Positions 1-8,009 of a DNA stretch of 64,000 nucleotides are shown here, piece after piece. Both the position numbers and the translations under genes were made by a program. Origin of the DNA: Erwinia aphidicola (lineage in GTDB: Bacteria > Pseudomonadota > Gammaproteobacteria > Enterobacterales > Enterobacteriaceae); NCBI RefSeq assembly GCF_014773485.1, contig NZ_JACXBP010000005.1:1-64000 (forward strand), in the 5' to 3' direction. How positions within the stretch are numbered: position 1 is the first letter of the stretch; each line of letters starts with the position of its first letter. The notes below the pieces were generated by a model that saw nothing but the letters and a program-made list of their open reading frames with translations, was not told where the DNA came from and ran no database searches.

Positions 1-2
1 AA

Positions 3-1280
3 ATTCAAAAAATAATAAAAAAGAAAGATATTGAAGACATCAACAGCCATCTAAATAATTATATCCTCAGCGTATCAAAACTTCTTGATAACACCTACCA
101 TTTCAAAAAACCATCTAAGAGACAAACACAATTCACTCAACGTCACATGATAAACAAAATCATTGAGACTTATTTCACTGATAAAATACTGCACAGAACA
201 GTAGAAGGTAAAGACACTCCTATTAATAATTTAAGCTCAGGTGAAAAAAGGACTGCACTTCTCGATTTAGCACTTGCTTTTCTTAGAGCCAACCCCAATA
301 AATTATCATCTCAAACTATATTCGCTATTGATGAACCTGAGCTATCACTGCACGCGACAGCATGTTTCAAACAATTTGAGAAGATAAAAAAAATAAGTCA
401 CCTTGGAATACAAACGCTAATAACGACACATTGGTATGGCTTTCTCCCAGTTGTTGGGATTGGCTCAGCGACTTATATATCACCCAACCAGGCACACGTA
501 AAACAATTAAATTTAAACTTCTTTAGAGAAGAAATTACATTATTCATCAAAGAATCAAAAGGAATTTATCTAGACACACTTGAAGTAAAAAGCAATCACG
601 ACTTAGTTCAATCAATAATAGCATCAATAACTTCAAAAAACAGTTATAACTGGCTGTTATGTGAAGGGAAGACTGATAAGGCATATTTAGAGAGACATCT
701 TGAATTTGAGAATATCGAAAACCTTGTCGTATTACCTGTAGGTGGCTCCTTTGCCATAAAAGACATATATAGTTATTTAGTTCTTGCTCTAAAAGATAGA
801 AAAAAAACTATAAATGGAAAGGTATTTTGTTTACTGGACACTGATAGCATATACGATAAATTCGATAGCTCTGATTCCATTCCGAATTTAAAAATAAGAA
901 GACTGTTGTTGAACGAAACATCTGAACATATACAACTTTTAAAAACCACAGATAGCAGAGTTAGTCCCCCAACAGAAATTGAGGATGCTTTAGATAGCTC
1001 ATTCTATTGGGAGTCACTTAAAAGACTTTATGAATCAGGAGTTTTAGAATTTAGTTTTATTGATGAGGCTAACACACTGTTGTCAGATATTTCCGGTGGT
1101 GCATTAAATATAAACGTTGAACAAAAAAAACTATTAACCAAATTCTTTAACGAGCCTGGTAACAAGACAAAATTCTGCGAAATTTATTGTAGCTTAATAT
1201 CTGAAACAGACGAAATAAGGACACCACAATGGTTATTAGAGATTGCTAATTTCTTCCATGATGAGGCTGATGATATTTAA
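3..1280 (+). CDS. OLD-like ATPase/TOPRIM protein, 3' part (cut by window edge)
   Basis: The reading frame is open from base 3, so the gene starts left of the window; an internal ATG at 147 is not its true start. The visible part holds the C-terminal half of an ABC-type ATPase: SSGEKRTALL signature, AIDEPELSLHA Walker B with catalytic glutamate, and TTHW H-switch. A TOPRIM-like module follows, with the acidic CEGKTDKAYLE and the LLDTDS (DxD) motif. This order is that of OLD-family (overcoming lysogenization defect) ATP-dependent nucleases, many of which act in phage defence (Gabija GajA, retron-linked OLD, fused PARIS-type proteins). No UvrD-like helicase follows, so a GajA-GajB order is not supported on this side. 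The gene is much more AT-rich than the hut genes and uses many AAA/ATA codons, which suggests horizontal transfer. The exact subfamily cannot be set without the N-terminus. Confidence 0.75.
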   Translation: MQKIIKKKDIEDINSHLNNYILSVSKLLDNTYHFKKPSKRQTQFTQRHMINKIIETYFTDKILHRTVEGKDTPINNLSSGEKRTALLDLALAFLRANPNKLSSQTIFAIDEPELSLHATACFKQFEKIKKISHLGIQTLITTHWYGFLPVVGIGSATYISPNQAHVKQLNLNFFREEITLFIKESKGIYLDTLEVKSNHDLVQSIIASITSKNSYNWLLCEGKTDKAYLERHLEFENIENLVVLPVGGSFAIKDIYSYLVLALKDRKKTINGKVFCLLDTDSIYDKFDSSDSIPNLKIRRLLLNETSEHIQLLKTTDSRVSPPTEIEDALDSSFYWESLKRLYESGVLEFSFIDEANTLLSDISGGALNINVEQKKLLTKFFNEPGNKTKFCEIYCSLISETDEIRTPQWLLEIANFFHDEADDI

Positions 1281-1966
1281 TAACTAAAAATCACATTATC
1301 GACAATGGTATCCTAAGGTTTTAACTAAGTAAATGTATGCTCGATACGCGGCTTATATGCCGCGTGACTTTCGACTTACTTCATGCAGACCTCATCCTCT
1401 GCAGGCTGCATTTTACACCAATGCTTTATAACGGCCTGATAATGTTCATTAAGAAAGGATATGTGGCTTGATGCATCAGGTTTATTAGTATGGCACTAAC
1501 AATAAGAATACTTTTTTTGCAACTCTCTTTACTTTTATGTTTAGAGCGCCGGATGAAAAGAGTCATGTGGTATTGGTTCAATTAGGCAGCATTCATAACG
1601 AATTTCACTGCTATTACATTGTTTTTCGAGGCGTCTTCCAGATTTTTAATCGGCTTAAAAATAGCGCTGGCAGTAAGAATGCGGAAGCGTAGACTCGCTT
1701 TAACCGGAAAAATCCGGTAACAGGATTGGCGTCCTGAATAAAAACGGCGATAAAATGAGATGCACCCGACATCTTGTTTGTCATATCCTTACCCTTGCCT
1801 GAGATCGCGGTAAACTAACGCAGAATCAATGGTGAGCTGGGTAGGGGCTTCTTATGAAGCGCCGGAGGTCTCCGTTTGCTCTGGTACGCCAACTCTGCCC
1901 AGCTTGCCACCCTGAAATTGGCGTTTCTGGTGGTGAGTATTTCCATTACAATCGGAGAAAATCACT
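1281..1966. other. Gene-poor stretch with hairpins
   Basis: No open frame here has a convincing start and ribosome binding site. The stretch begins AT-rich and becomes GC-rich towards 1800, so the edge of acquired DNA probably lies inside it. It holds a perfect 7-bp inverted repeat ACGCGGC/GCCGCGT at 1346-1365 just after the ATPase gene, without a following T-run. It also holds a small ACCGG/CCGGT hairpin near 1700 and the folded region at 1831-1912 described separately. I see no tRNA, integrase remnant or insertion sequence in it. Confidence 0.5.
1831..1912 (+). ncRNA. Possible structured 5' leader RNA
   Basis: An outer pair of arms, GGTGAGCTGGG (1831-1841) and CCCAGCTTGCCACC (1898-1911), can pair with an internal bulge. 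They enclose two tight hairpins, GCTTC-TTAT-GAAGC (1846-1860) and CGGA-GGTC-TCCG (1863-1874). The result would be a junction of about 80 nt ending some 55 nt before the leader peptide at 1967. It matches no riboswitch class that I recognise. This is judged by eye from complementarity only; no covariation is available. Confidence 0.3.
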
Positions 1967-2041
1967 ATGACTCACTCATTTATCCCCCTCATATATTCCC
2001 GCCGCGCTATCTCCCAATTTAAAATTGGAGGTGTGCGATGA
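1967..2041 (+). CDS. 24-codon leader peptide
   Basis: A short frame starts with ATG at 1967, preceded by a good ribosome binding site (CGGAGAAAATCACT). It encodes 24 residues starting MTHSFIPLIYSRR and ending FKIGGVR. Its stop overlaps the start of the next frame in an ATGA junction (2038-2041). The ribosome binding site of that next gene (GGAGGT) can pair with CTCCCAA just upstream (2011-2017 with 2025-2030), inside this leader frame. Ribosomes on the leader would open that hairpin, so the arrangement looks like translational coupling. There is no run of one amino acid that would point to an attenuator. No family recognised. Confidence 0.45.
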   Translation: MTHSFIPLIYSRRAISQFKIGGVR

Positions 2042-2232
2042 ACTACGGCACAGCGGATATTTCCATCCTCGAGATTAACGAGCTTTGCGATCAGTGTCGG
2101 GCGCTGGCGTTTGCCATTACCGAACTCAGCCACCCCATTGCCCGTGATGTGCTGCACTGGATACGGGTTGAACGGCTGGATATGCTGAGCCTGCGTTTTG
2201 AGCCGCAGGAAGTGGTGCTGGAACTGGCCTAA
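2038..2232 (+). CDS. Small protein of unknown function, 64 aa
   Basis: It has a strong ribosome binding site (TTGGAGGT, then ATG) and overlaps the 24-codon leader frame by ATGA. The product is small, soluble and acidic, starting MNYGTADISILEINELC and ending EPQEVVLELA, with no membrane segment or signal peptide. Two cysteines (C17, C20) form a CxxC-like pair (LCDQCRAL). I do not recognise the family. A clear terminator follows at 2258, so leader and gene form a closed transcription unit of their own. The coupling suggests a regulated small protein, perhaps phage- or island-derived given the AT-rich DNA upstream, but no function is assigned. Confidence 0.55.
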   Translation: MNYGTADISILEINELCDQCRALAFAITELSHPIARDVLHWIRVERLDMLSLRFEPQEVVLELA

Positions 2233-2257
2233 TTTCAGCGCATTGAGGCTGTAAATG

Positions 2258-2292
2258 AAGCCCGTCGCCTTTACGCGATGGGCTTTTTTGTT
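2258..2292 (+). terminator. Rho-independent terminator after the 64-aa gene
   Basis: The stem AAGCCCGTCGC / GCGATGGGCTT (one small mismatch region) is followed by TTTTTT. It ends the leader/64-aa transcript and separates it from the nucleotidase gene. Confidence 0.8.
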
Positions 2293-2332
2293 ATCATGCG
2301 GGGCTGAATAACAGAGAAGTCATGGAGTGATT

Positions 2333-2857
2333 ATGAAACGCATTGCTATCGATATGGATGAGGTTATCGCTGACTTTCATCCTAAAATGGTAAAAACATG
2401 GAACACGCATTTTTCCCAACGGCTGGCGCCCGAAGAGTTGAACCTGTTTCAGCTGCACCAGGATGACCCTGACCGGCTGGGAGAGCTTTTTGAGCTGGTC
2501 GTGAGCGACCCGACATTCTTTGCTGACCTCGACGTTATCGAAGACAGCCAGCGGGTGATTGCCCGGCTGAGCGAGCGGTACGAGATTTTTATTACCACCG
2601 CCGCAATGGAGGTCCCGACCTCGTTTAACGCCAAATTTCAGTGGCTGAAGACGCATTTCCCTGATATCAGACCAAGCCATATTGTGTTCTGCGGCAACAA
2701 AAGTATTATCAATGCCGATTATATGATCGACGACAATGCGTTTAACTTCGTCAATTTCTGCGGGGAAGGCCTTCTCTACTCTGCGCCACACAACCGTCTG
2801 GTTACGGGCTACCGTCGCGTGGAAAACTGGCGAGATATTGAAACCCTACTGCTGTAG
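2333..2857 (+). CDS. 5'(3')-deoxyribonucleotidase-like HAD phosphatase
   Basis: A 174-aa cytosolic HAD-superfamily phosphatase. Motif I is AIDMDEVIADF near the N-terminus (the two aspartates are nucleophile and acid/base), motif II is the TTAAM region near residue 85, and the late acidic motif is YMIDDNAF. This pattern fits the 5'-nucleotidase C type that removes phosphate from deoxyribonucleoside monophosphates; substrate is inferred from the family. The ATG at 2333 is preferred over the GTG at 2327 because GGAG at 2324-2327 lies 5 nt before it. The gene converges on hutG with a 24-bp gap and is not part of the hut pathway. A single-gene unit following a terminator. Confidence 0.8.
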   Translation: MKRIAIDMDEVIADFHPKMVKTWNTHFSQRLAPEELNLFQLHQDDPDRLGELFELVVSDPTFFADLDVIEDSQRVIARLSERYEIFITTAAMEVPTSFNAKFQWLKTHFPDIRPSHIVFCGNKSIINADYMIDDNAFNFVNFCGEGLLYSAPHNRLVTGYRRVENWRDIETLLL

Positions 2858-2881
2858 CAGCAGGGCCTGGCCGCAGGCGCG

Positions 2882-3670
2882 TTAGCGGTTGTGATACTGC
2901 AACAGCGTGTCAATCAGCTGCTGCAGCAGCGGCTGCAGCTGAGCCGCTTTATCCCCACGCCATTTGAACGGCGGTGCTTCTTCCATGTAGTTACACTGCG
3001 CCAGTTCCAGCTGCACCGCGTGCTGGTTCTCCTGCGGTTTGCCATAGGCGCGCGTAATGTATCCCCCCTTAAAGCGCCCGTTCAGCACCCAGCTAAACTG
3101 CGACTGTGCGCCACAGCGTGCGGTCAGCTGTTGCGCCAGACGTGGGCTGCAGCTTGCCCCGTCGTTGGTGCCGAGATTCAGGTCAGGCAGCTGCCCCTCG
3201 AACAGGCGGGGGATCACTGAAGCGATCGAGTGGGCATCAAACAGCAGCGCATAGCCGTGCTGCTGCTTGATACGCGCCAGCTCCTGCTGAATTTTGCCAT
3301 GATACGGCTGCCAGATATGCTGCAGATAGCCCGCCCGCTGCTGCGGAGTTGGCGTCATGCCCGGCTTGAAAGTCGGCGTGCCGTCAAACAGCGTTTCCGG
3401 GTACAGACCCGTGGTGGCCGTGGTGTAGAGTGCCTGATTATCCGGCGGACGGTTCAAATCGATCACAAAGCGTGAATAGTTTCCCACCAGCACGCTGACG
3501 CCCATCTCACGGGCGAAATCGTACAGTTTTGGAATATGCCAGTCGGTATCCGGCAAACCTTTTGCCGCATCACTCAGCCCGGCTTCCACTTCTGGTGTTA
3601 ACAGCGTTCCCGCGTGGGGAATACTCAGCAGCAGCGGCAGTTTACCGGCGCTGAATTGAAAAGCGTTCAT
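2882..3670 (-). CDS. hutG: N-formylglutamate deformylase HutG
   Basis: Hydrolyses N-formylglutamate to glutamate and formate, the last step of the five-step histidine pathway, in the cytosol. At 262 aa it fits the N-formylglutamate amidohydrolase family. Visible marks are LLLSIPHAG near residue 15 (metal-binding His), DLNRPPDN near residue 72 and [13 protein letters not shown] near residue 143. It is not the arginase-like formiminoglutamase that also carries the name HutG in Klebsiella and Salmonella; this matches the presence of hutF. Its start overlaps the hutI stop by 4 nt (ATGA), so the two genes are translationally coupled and transcribed leftwards from the hutI/hutF control region. Confidence 0.93.
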   Translation of the reverse strand: MNAFQFSAGKLPLLLSIPHAGTLLTPEVEAGLSDAAKGLPDTDWHIPKLYDFAREMGVSVLVGNYSRFVIDLNRPPDNQALYTTATTGLYPETLFDGTPTFKPGMTPTPQQRAGYLQHIWQPYHGKIQQELARIKQQHGYALLFDAHSIASVIPRLFEGQLPDLNLGTNDGASCSPRLAQQLTARCGAQSQFSWVLNGRFKGGYITRAYGKPQENQHAVQLELAQCNYMEEAPPFKWRGDKAAQLQPLLQQLIDTLLQYHNR

Positions 3671-4896
3671 CGTTGTTCTCCTCGGTCTGCACCTCTAAAC
3701 ACCACCCGGCACGGCAGCTGCCCGCCGAGCCAGTAAACCAGTTCTGCCGGGCGCGTCAGCGGCCAGTGCACAAAGTCCGCCAGCTTACCGACCTCCAGCG
3801 AGCCTATCCGCTCGGCCAGCCCCAGCGCGCGCGCGCCGTGCAGCGTGACGCCAGCCAGCGCCTCTTCCGGCGTCATGCCGAATAGCGTACAACCCATATT
3901 GAGCATCAGGCGCAGCGACAGCGCGGGCGAGGTGCCCGGATTGGCATCGCTCGCCAGCGCCATCGGCACCTGATAGCGGCGGAACAGTTCAACCGGAGGA
4001 TGCTGCTTTTCGCGCAGCAGGTAGAAGGCGCCCGGCAGCAGCACCGCCACCGTGCCGTGTTGCGCCATCGCCGCCACGTCACGTTCAGTGGCGTATTCAA
4101 GATGGTCAGCTGACAGCGCGTTAAACCCTGCTGCCAGCGCACCGCCGCCCAGGGAAGAGAGCTGCTCAGCGTGCAGTTTAACCGGCAGGCCAAGCTGCTG
4201 TGCAGCGCTGAACACCCGGCTAACCTGCTCAGGTGAAAACGCCAGATGCTCACAGAAAGCGTCAACCGCATCCGCCAGCTTCTCTTTAGCGACCTGCGGC
4301 AGCAGCTGCTGGCAAATCACCTCGACCCAGGCATCGGGCTGGTCTTTGTATTCCGGCGGCACCGCATGCGCCGCTAAACAGGTGGCTTCCACCTGCGCGG
4401 GCACTTCTGTAGCCAGCTGACGGATGGCTTTTAGCATGCGCAGCTCACTGTCAATCTCCAGCCCATAACCGGACTTAATCTCGACGGTGGTGACACCCTC
4501 TGCCAACAGATGCCCCAGGCGCTGACGGGCGCTGGCCACCAGCGTATCCTGCGACGCCGCCCGCGTCGCGCGCACCGTAGAGATAATCCCCCCGCCCTGC
4601 GCAGCAATCTCGCTGTAGCTGACGCCGTTCAGTCGCTGCTCAAATTCGTGACTGCGGTCGCCGCCAAAGACCAGGTGGGTATGACAATCCACCAACCCTG
4701 GCGTAACGATACCGCCGCCAAGGTCGGTACGCTGCTGCGCCACAATATGCGCACTTTGTGATAAAGGCCCGATCCAGACGATTTTTTCGCCACTCACGGC
4801 GATCGCGCCCTGTTCAATAATGCTATAGCGCCCGTCGCGCATAGTGACGACATCGGCGCCGAACCATAAATGGTCACAGCTGAGTTGCTGGTTCAT
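3667..4896 (-). CDS. hutI: Imidazolonepropionase HutI
   Basis: Opens the ring of 4-imidazolone-5-propanoate to give N-formimino-L-glutamate, step 3 of histidine breakdown. The 409-aa protein is an amidohydrolase-superfamily enzyme. It shows the metal-binding [15 protein letters not shown] near residue 68, a further histidine in KLHAEQL near residue 242 and the aspartate in [11 protein letters not shown] near residue 316. It is the first gene of the hutI-hutG unit. Its start lies 81 bp from the divergent hutF start, and the gap holds a HutC operator palindrome, so both arms are expected to be induced together by urocanate. Confidence 0.95.
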   Translation of the reverse strand: MNQQLSCDHLWFGADVVTMRDGRYSIIEQGAIAVSGEKIVWIGPLSQSAHIVAQQRTDLGGGIVTPGLVDCHTHLVFGGDRSHEFEQRLNGVSYSEIAAQGGGIISTVRATRAASQDTLVASARQRLGHLLAEGVTTVEIKSGYGLEIDSELRMLKAIRQLATEVPAQVEATCLAAHAVPPEYKDQPDAWVEVICQQLLPQVAKEKLADAVDAFCEHLAFSPEQVSRVFSAAQQLGLPVKLHAEQLSSLGGGALAAGFNALSADHLEYATERDVAAMAQHGTVAVLLPGAFYLLREKQHPPVELFRRYQVPMALASDANPGTSPALSLRLMLNMGCTLFGMTPEEALAGVTLHGARALGLAERIGSLEVGKLADFVHWPLTRPAELVYWLGGQLPCRVVFRGADRGEQR

Positions 4897-4944
4897 CCGC
4901 TCTCCTGCGTTGTGCGCTTTACTGTTGTTTCATAAGTATGTATA

Positions 4945-4954
4945 TGTATATACA
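4945..4954. promoter_or_regulatory. HutC operator between hutI and hutF
   Basis: Perfect palindrome TGTATATACA, embedded in a longer TATGTATATG-type AT-rich stretch. The same ten bases occur before hutC at 9175. HutC is known to bind TGTATATACA-like sites, so this one should control the divergent hutIG and hutFD units. Confidence 0.7.
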
Positions 4955-4977
4955 ACCTCATTGCACAGGAAGCAACC

Positions 4978-6333
4978 ATGACTCGCTTTTTTACGCCCCG
5001 CGCCCTGCTGGCTGAAGGCTGGCAACATAATGTCCTGATTGAAGTCGATCATCTGGGTAACATCGCCGCTCTCACCGCCAACAGTACACCACAGGATGCA
5101 CTGCGTCTTAAGGGTAGCGTGCTTCCGGCGATGGCTAACCTGCATTCTCACGCTTTCCAGCGCGCCATGGCCGGGCTGGCCGAAGTTGCCGGTAATCCGC
5201 AGGACAGCTTCTGGACCTGGCGCGAACTGATGTACCACATGGTGCAGCGCCTGACGCCTGCGCAAGTGACCGCGATCGCCAGCCACCTTTATGTCGATAT
5301 GCTGAAAGGCGGCTATACCCAGGTGGCGGAATTCCACTATCTTCACCATCAGCCCGACGGTCAACCTTACCCTGATGACGCGATGCTGGATGCGCTGATC
5401 CTCGCGGCAGAGCGCAGCGGCATCGGCCAGACTATGTTGCCGGTGCTGTACAGCTTTGCCGGATTCGGTAGCCAGCCCGCGCAGCCCGGGCAAAAGCGCT
5501 TTATTCAGGATGCCGACAGCTACCTGGCGCAGCAGCAGCGCCTGCGACAGAAAATCGCCGCTAAGCCATTGCTGAATCAGGGGCTGTGCTTCCACTCACT
5601 GCGCGCCGTTAACCAGCAGCAGATGCGCCAGGTGCTGGAAAATAGCCCATCCGACCTGCCGGTGCATATTCATATTGCCGAACAGGAGAAAGAGGTCAAC
5701 GACTCGCTGGCGTGGAGCGGTGAGCGCCCGGTTAGCTGGCTGCTGGACCGCTTTGCCGTGGATGCGCGCTGGTGCCTGATCCACGCCACGCATCTGGATG
5801 AGTCTGAAATCGCGCGCCTCGCCGCCAGCCAGGCCGTTGCTGGCCTGTGCCCGACCACCGAAGCGAACCTCGGTGACGGCATCTTCCCCGCCACGCAGTA
5901 TGTGGCGCAGGGTGGCCGCTGGGGAATTGGCTCCGACAGCCATGTCTCGCTGGATGTCGTCGAGGAGCTGCGCTGGCTGGAGTACGCCCAGCGCCTGCGT
6001 GACCGCCGCCGCAACCGCATCGTTACCGCGCAGCAACCCTCGGTGGGTGATGTGCTGTATCAGCAGGCGCTGAGCGGCGGTGCGCAGGCCTGCGGGGTGA
6101 AAATTGGCAGCCTGCAGGTGGGCTATCGTGCCGACTGGCTGGTGCTGGCCGACGACGCCCTGCTCGCCAGCACGCCGGATGCGTCACTGCTGAACCGCTG
6201 GCTGTTTGCCGGCAACCGCGCGCAGATTCAGGACGTGTTTGTCGCCGGGCAGCAGCGGATTAACGACGGTATGCATGCGCAGCAGGCTGAGATCGATGCC
6301 GATCTGCGCGAAGCCCTGGAGGCACTGCGATGA
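4978..6333 (+). CDS. hutF: Formimidoylglutamate deiminase HutF
   Basis: Removes ammonia from N-formimino-L-glutamate to give N-formyl-L-glutamate, step 4 of the five-step route, feeding HutG. The 451-aa protein is an amidohydrolase. It shows MANLHSHAFQRAM (HxH metal ligands near residues 53-55), HIHIAEQ near residue 232, IHATHLDE near residue 264 and GIGSDSHVSLD near residue 318. The ribosome binding site CAGGAAG lies 6 nt before ATG. It overlaps hutD by 4 nt (ATGA). A HutC operator lies about 25 bp upstream of the start. Confidence 0.94.
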   Translation: MTRFFTPRALLAEGWQHNVLIEVDHLGNIAALTANSTPQDALRLKGSVLPAMANLHSHAFQRAMAGLAEVAGNPQDSFWTWRELMYHMVQRLTPAQVTAIASHLYVDMLKGGYTQVAEFHYLHHQPDGQPYPDDAMLDALILAAERSGIGQTMLPVLYSFAGFGSQPAQPGQKRFIQDADSYLAQQQRLRQKIAAKPLLNQGLCFHSLRAVNQQQMRQVLENSPSDLPVHIHIAEQEKEVNDSLAWSGERPVSWLLDRFAVDARWCLIHATHLDESEIARLAASQAVAGLCPTTEANLGDGIFPATQYVAQGGRWGIGSDSHVSLDVVEELRWLEYAQRLRDRRRNRIVTAQQPSVGDVLYQQALSGGAQACGVKIGSLQVGYRADWLVLADDALLASTPDASLLNRWLFAGNRAQIQDVFVAGQQRINDGMHAQQAEIDADLREALEALR

Positions 6334-6896
6334 TCCGGCGTTACGACAGTCAGCAGTTACCCGTCAGCCGCTGGCGCAACGGCGGCGGTGAGACGCGGGA
6401 AATCATCAGCTATCCGCCCGGCGTGGTGGATTTCGACTGGCGCATCAGCATCGCCACCATCGCCAGCGACGGCGATTTTTCCACATTTCCCGGCATTGAC
6501 CGCATTATCACTCTGCTGAGCGGCGATGTCGCACTCTACCGCCAGGGCGCGCTTATCCAGCATCTTGCCCTTAATCAGCCGTTCGCTTTTCCGGGTGAAG
6601 AGGCTATTGCCGCCCGTCTGGCAGGCGGTTGCAGCACTGACTTCAATATTATGGCGCGCCGCAGCCGCTATCAGCCGGCGGCAGGGATCGCCACCCAGCG
6701 CTTTGCCCCGCAGGATGAGGTTAGCGGCGTGGTGTATGTGATTGCCGGAGAGTGGCAGTGCGCAGATGGGGTGCTGGACGCAGGCCAGGGCGCCTGGTGG
6801 GGGGAAGGTGCCGGGGAGTTTATCCCGCTGAGCGAAAACGCGCAGCTGCTGTGGGGAACGTTAAAAGCCAAAGTGTCGCGCAGTTTAGCTGGATAA
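6330..6896 (+). CDS. hutD: HutD family protein
   Basis: A 188-aa cupin-like protein of the HutD family, cytosolic, found in many hut clusters. In Pseudomonas it has been proposed to limit the upper level of hut activity; no enzyme activity is established. The typical start SRWRNGGGETREI and the IDRIITLLSG segment are visible. It overlaps hutF by ATGA and ends the hutFD unit; the AT-rich island begins directly after it. Confidence 0.88.
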   Translation: MIRRYDSQQLPVSRWRNGGGETREIISYPPGVVDFDWRISIATIASDGDFSTFPGIDRIITLLSGDVALYRQGALIQHLALNQPFAFPGEEAIAARLAGGCSTDFNIMARRSRYQPAAGIATQRFAPQDEVSGVVYVIAGEWQCADGVLDAGQGAWWGEGAGEFIPLSENAQLLWGTLKAKVSRSLAG

Positions 6897-6938
6897 ATCA
6901 GAGTTTATCATGGATATTTAAATATATAAGGACGTAGC

Positions 6939-7592
6939 ATGACTGAGCCAGAATTAATTGCAAAGCAAATACTGTCTACATTGCAGAAAAGAAAACAATC
7001 AGCCTACATGAAATACTCAGAAGCTACGGGTGATGTGGTGTTGGACTTTTCAAGAGACGTGGGTTATTTAACCTATGAGTACTTCGATAGTGATAATAGA
7101 GGAAGGAATAAAAATGAAACCATCAGGTTAATAAAAACCTTAAAAAAATGCAGCTTCAGAGTTCGAATAACAGACATTGTAAAAATAGTTGCTAGTGAAT
7201 TCACTGCCTATATTCCGGAAAAAATATTGGAACTGGTTCCTGGCAAACTCGGCAAGATGACCGGAGATATTTTTATTAATAAAGTGTTGATGCAGGATAT
7301 GACATCACTGCTTGCCAATAAACTTTTAAACCGCATTGGTGTCAATGCCATCTTTTCCACAGCGCTTCTACTGGGAGGAGCACGCGCCAGAGCAATATAC
7401 GCTTCACAACGATTGTTTAATGAGTCACCGAAAATTTATTACCGATTAAAGGATAGCGGAGATCTGGATCTTCTCTATTACATCGTTGAAGACCACCTCG
7501 AACCCTTCATCGAGGCGATATCAATTGCTAAAAAAAATCCAGGTGAATTTGAAAATATCGTCCTTACCGTGGTAGACGGCCTTAGCCAGTAG
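6939..7592 (+). CDS. Candidate secreted toxin/effector, 217 aa, unknown family
   Basis: I do not recognise this family. The gene is AT-rich against its GC-rich hut neighbours and sits between hutD and hutC, with AAGGA 8 nt before its ATG. The protein starts MTEPELIAKQIL, has a basic N-terminal half (RVRITDIVKIVASEF) and a central hydrophobic, glycine-containing segment (NAIFSTALLLGGARARA, about residues 136-152) that could enter a membrane. It has no Sec signal peptide. Its end overlaps by 11 nt the end of a convergent gene for a small two-helix membrane protein, of which a second copy follows. A soluble protein of about 220 aa paired with small inner-membrane proteins recalls the pore-forming type VI effector Ssp6 and its immunity protein Sip6 of Serratia. 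That is an architectural comparison only; no alignment was possible. Confidence 0.55.
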   Translation: MTEPELIAKQILSTLQKRKQSAYMKYSEATGDVVLDFSRDVGYLTYEYFDSDNRGRNKNETIRLIKTLKKCSFRVRITDIVKIVASEFTAYIPEKILELVPGKLGKMTGDIFINKVLMQDMTSLLANKLLNRIGVNAIFSTALLLGGARARAIYASQRLFNESPKIYYRLKDSGDLDLLYYIVEDHLEPFIEAISIAKKNPGEFENIVLTVVDGLSQ

Positions 7593-7827
7593 AATCAGCC
7601 GCTTTAAAACGGCAGGAGATTTTCAGCAAAAAGTAAATAATCCCTGCCGAGAAAAGCATTATAAGGAGATGACCGATCATATCTCCAGCATTGAGAGTAT
7701 ATATTCCACCATCATCAATCAACATCTTAATAACAAAAAACATGCTCACAAACAAAAAAACAAAGATTACAGAAAAAACAGCGATAACCAGCATCACAAA
7801 CATGCGCAAATATTTTTTAATATCCAT
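7582..7827 (-). CDS. Small two-helix membrane protein, candidate immunity protein (copy 1)
   Basis: 81 aa, starting MDIKKYLRMFVML. It has two hydrophobic helices (about residues 9-37 and 49-68) joined by a short polar stretch with a GGIYTLNAGDMIGHL segment, and a basic tail (KISCRFKAAD). It should sit in the inner membrane. It is convergent with the 217-aa gene and overlaps its last 11 nt. A paralogue with about four in five residues identical lies at 8010-8243. Toxin/immunity pairs whose toxin acts on the inner membrane often have small membrane immunity proteins, so immunity is the working guess. No family name recognised. Confidence 0.6.
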   Translation of the reverse strand: MDIKKYLRMFVMLVIAVFSVIFVFLFVSMFFVIKMLIDDGGIYTLNAGDMIGHLLIMLFSAGIIYFLLKISCRFKAADSTG

Positions 7828-7915
7828 TCTTTACAGCCTCCCTTAACTAAAATTCACCTGCATAGTAAATTTCATGCCATTTAACCATCAGCACCTGATT
7901 ATGCGAGTTGCGCGC

Positions 7916-7972
7916 CCGGAAGTATCGCTTAAACAATATGCTCCCCGCCGGTTAAAGGAGCGAGGCGCATCA
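7916..7972 (-). pseudogene. Diverged 57-bp fragment of hutC
   Basis: These 57 bases align without gaps to 8524-8580 inside the intact hutC (same orientation), with 10 differences, about 82% identity. The fragment lies between the two membrane-protein genes and is followed directly by the tail remnant at 7972. It looks like a leftover of hutC flanking DNA carried in with, or left by, a cassette from a related but different strain, because the intact hutC is complete further right. Confidence 0.75.
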
Positions 7973-8007
7973 TTGCCCTAACCGTGATAAACGGCATTAG
8001 CCAGTAG
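7972..8007 (+). pseudogene. Remnant of the 3' end of a second 217-aa gene
   Basis: Eleven codons plus stop read IALTVINGISQ, against IVLTVVDGLSQ at the end of the intact 217-aa protein (7557-7592). Base similarity continues into the following membrane-protein gene in both copies. The body of this second toxin-like gene is gone; only its end next to copy 2 remains. Confidence 0.75.
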
Positions 8008-8009
8008 AA

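Noticed and set aside
1346-1365. Terminator of the OLD-like gene
   Set aside because: The 7-bp inverted repeat is perfect but has no T-run on either strand, so it is only noted as a hairpin.
1972-2157. 61-codon minus-strand frame opposite the leader peptide
   Set aside because: The plus strand has two good ribosome binding sites, an ATGA junction and a terminator; the minus frame has none of these.
2294-2791. 165-codon minus-strand frame
   Set aside because: Antisense to the HAD nucleotidase, whose catalytic motifs and ribosome binding site are clear.
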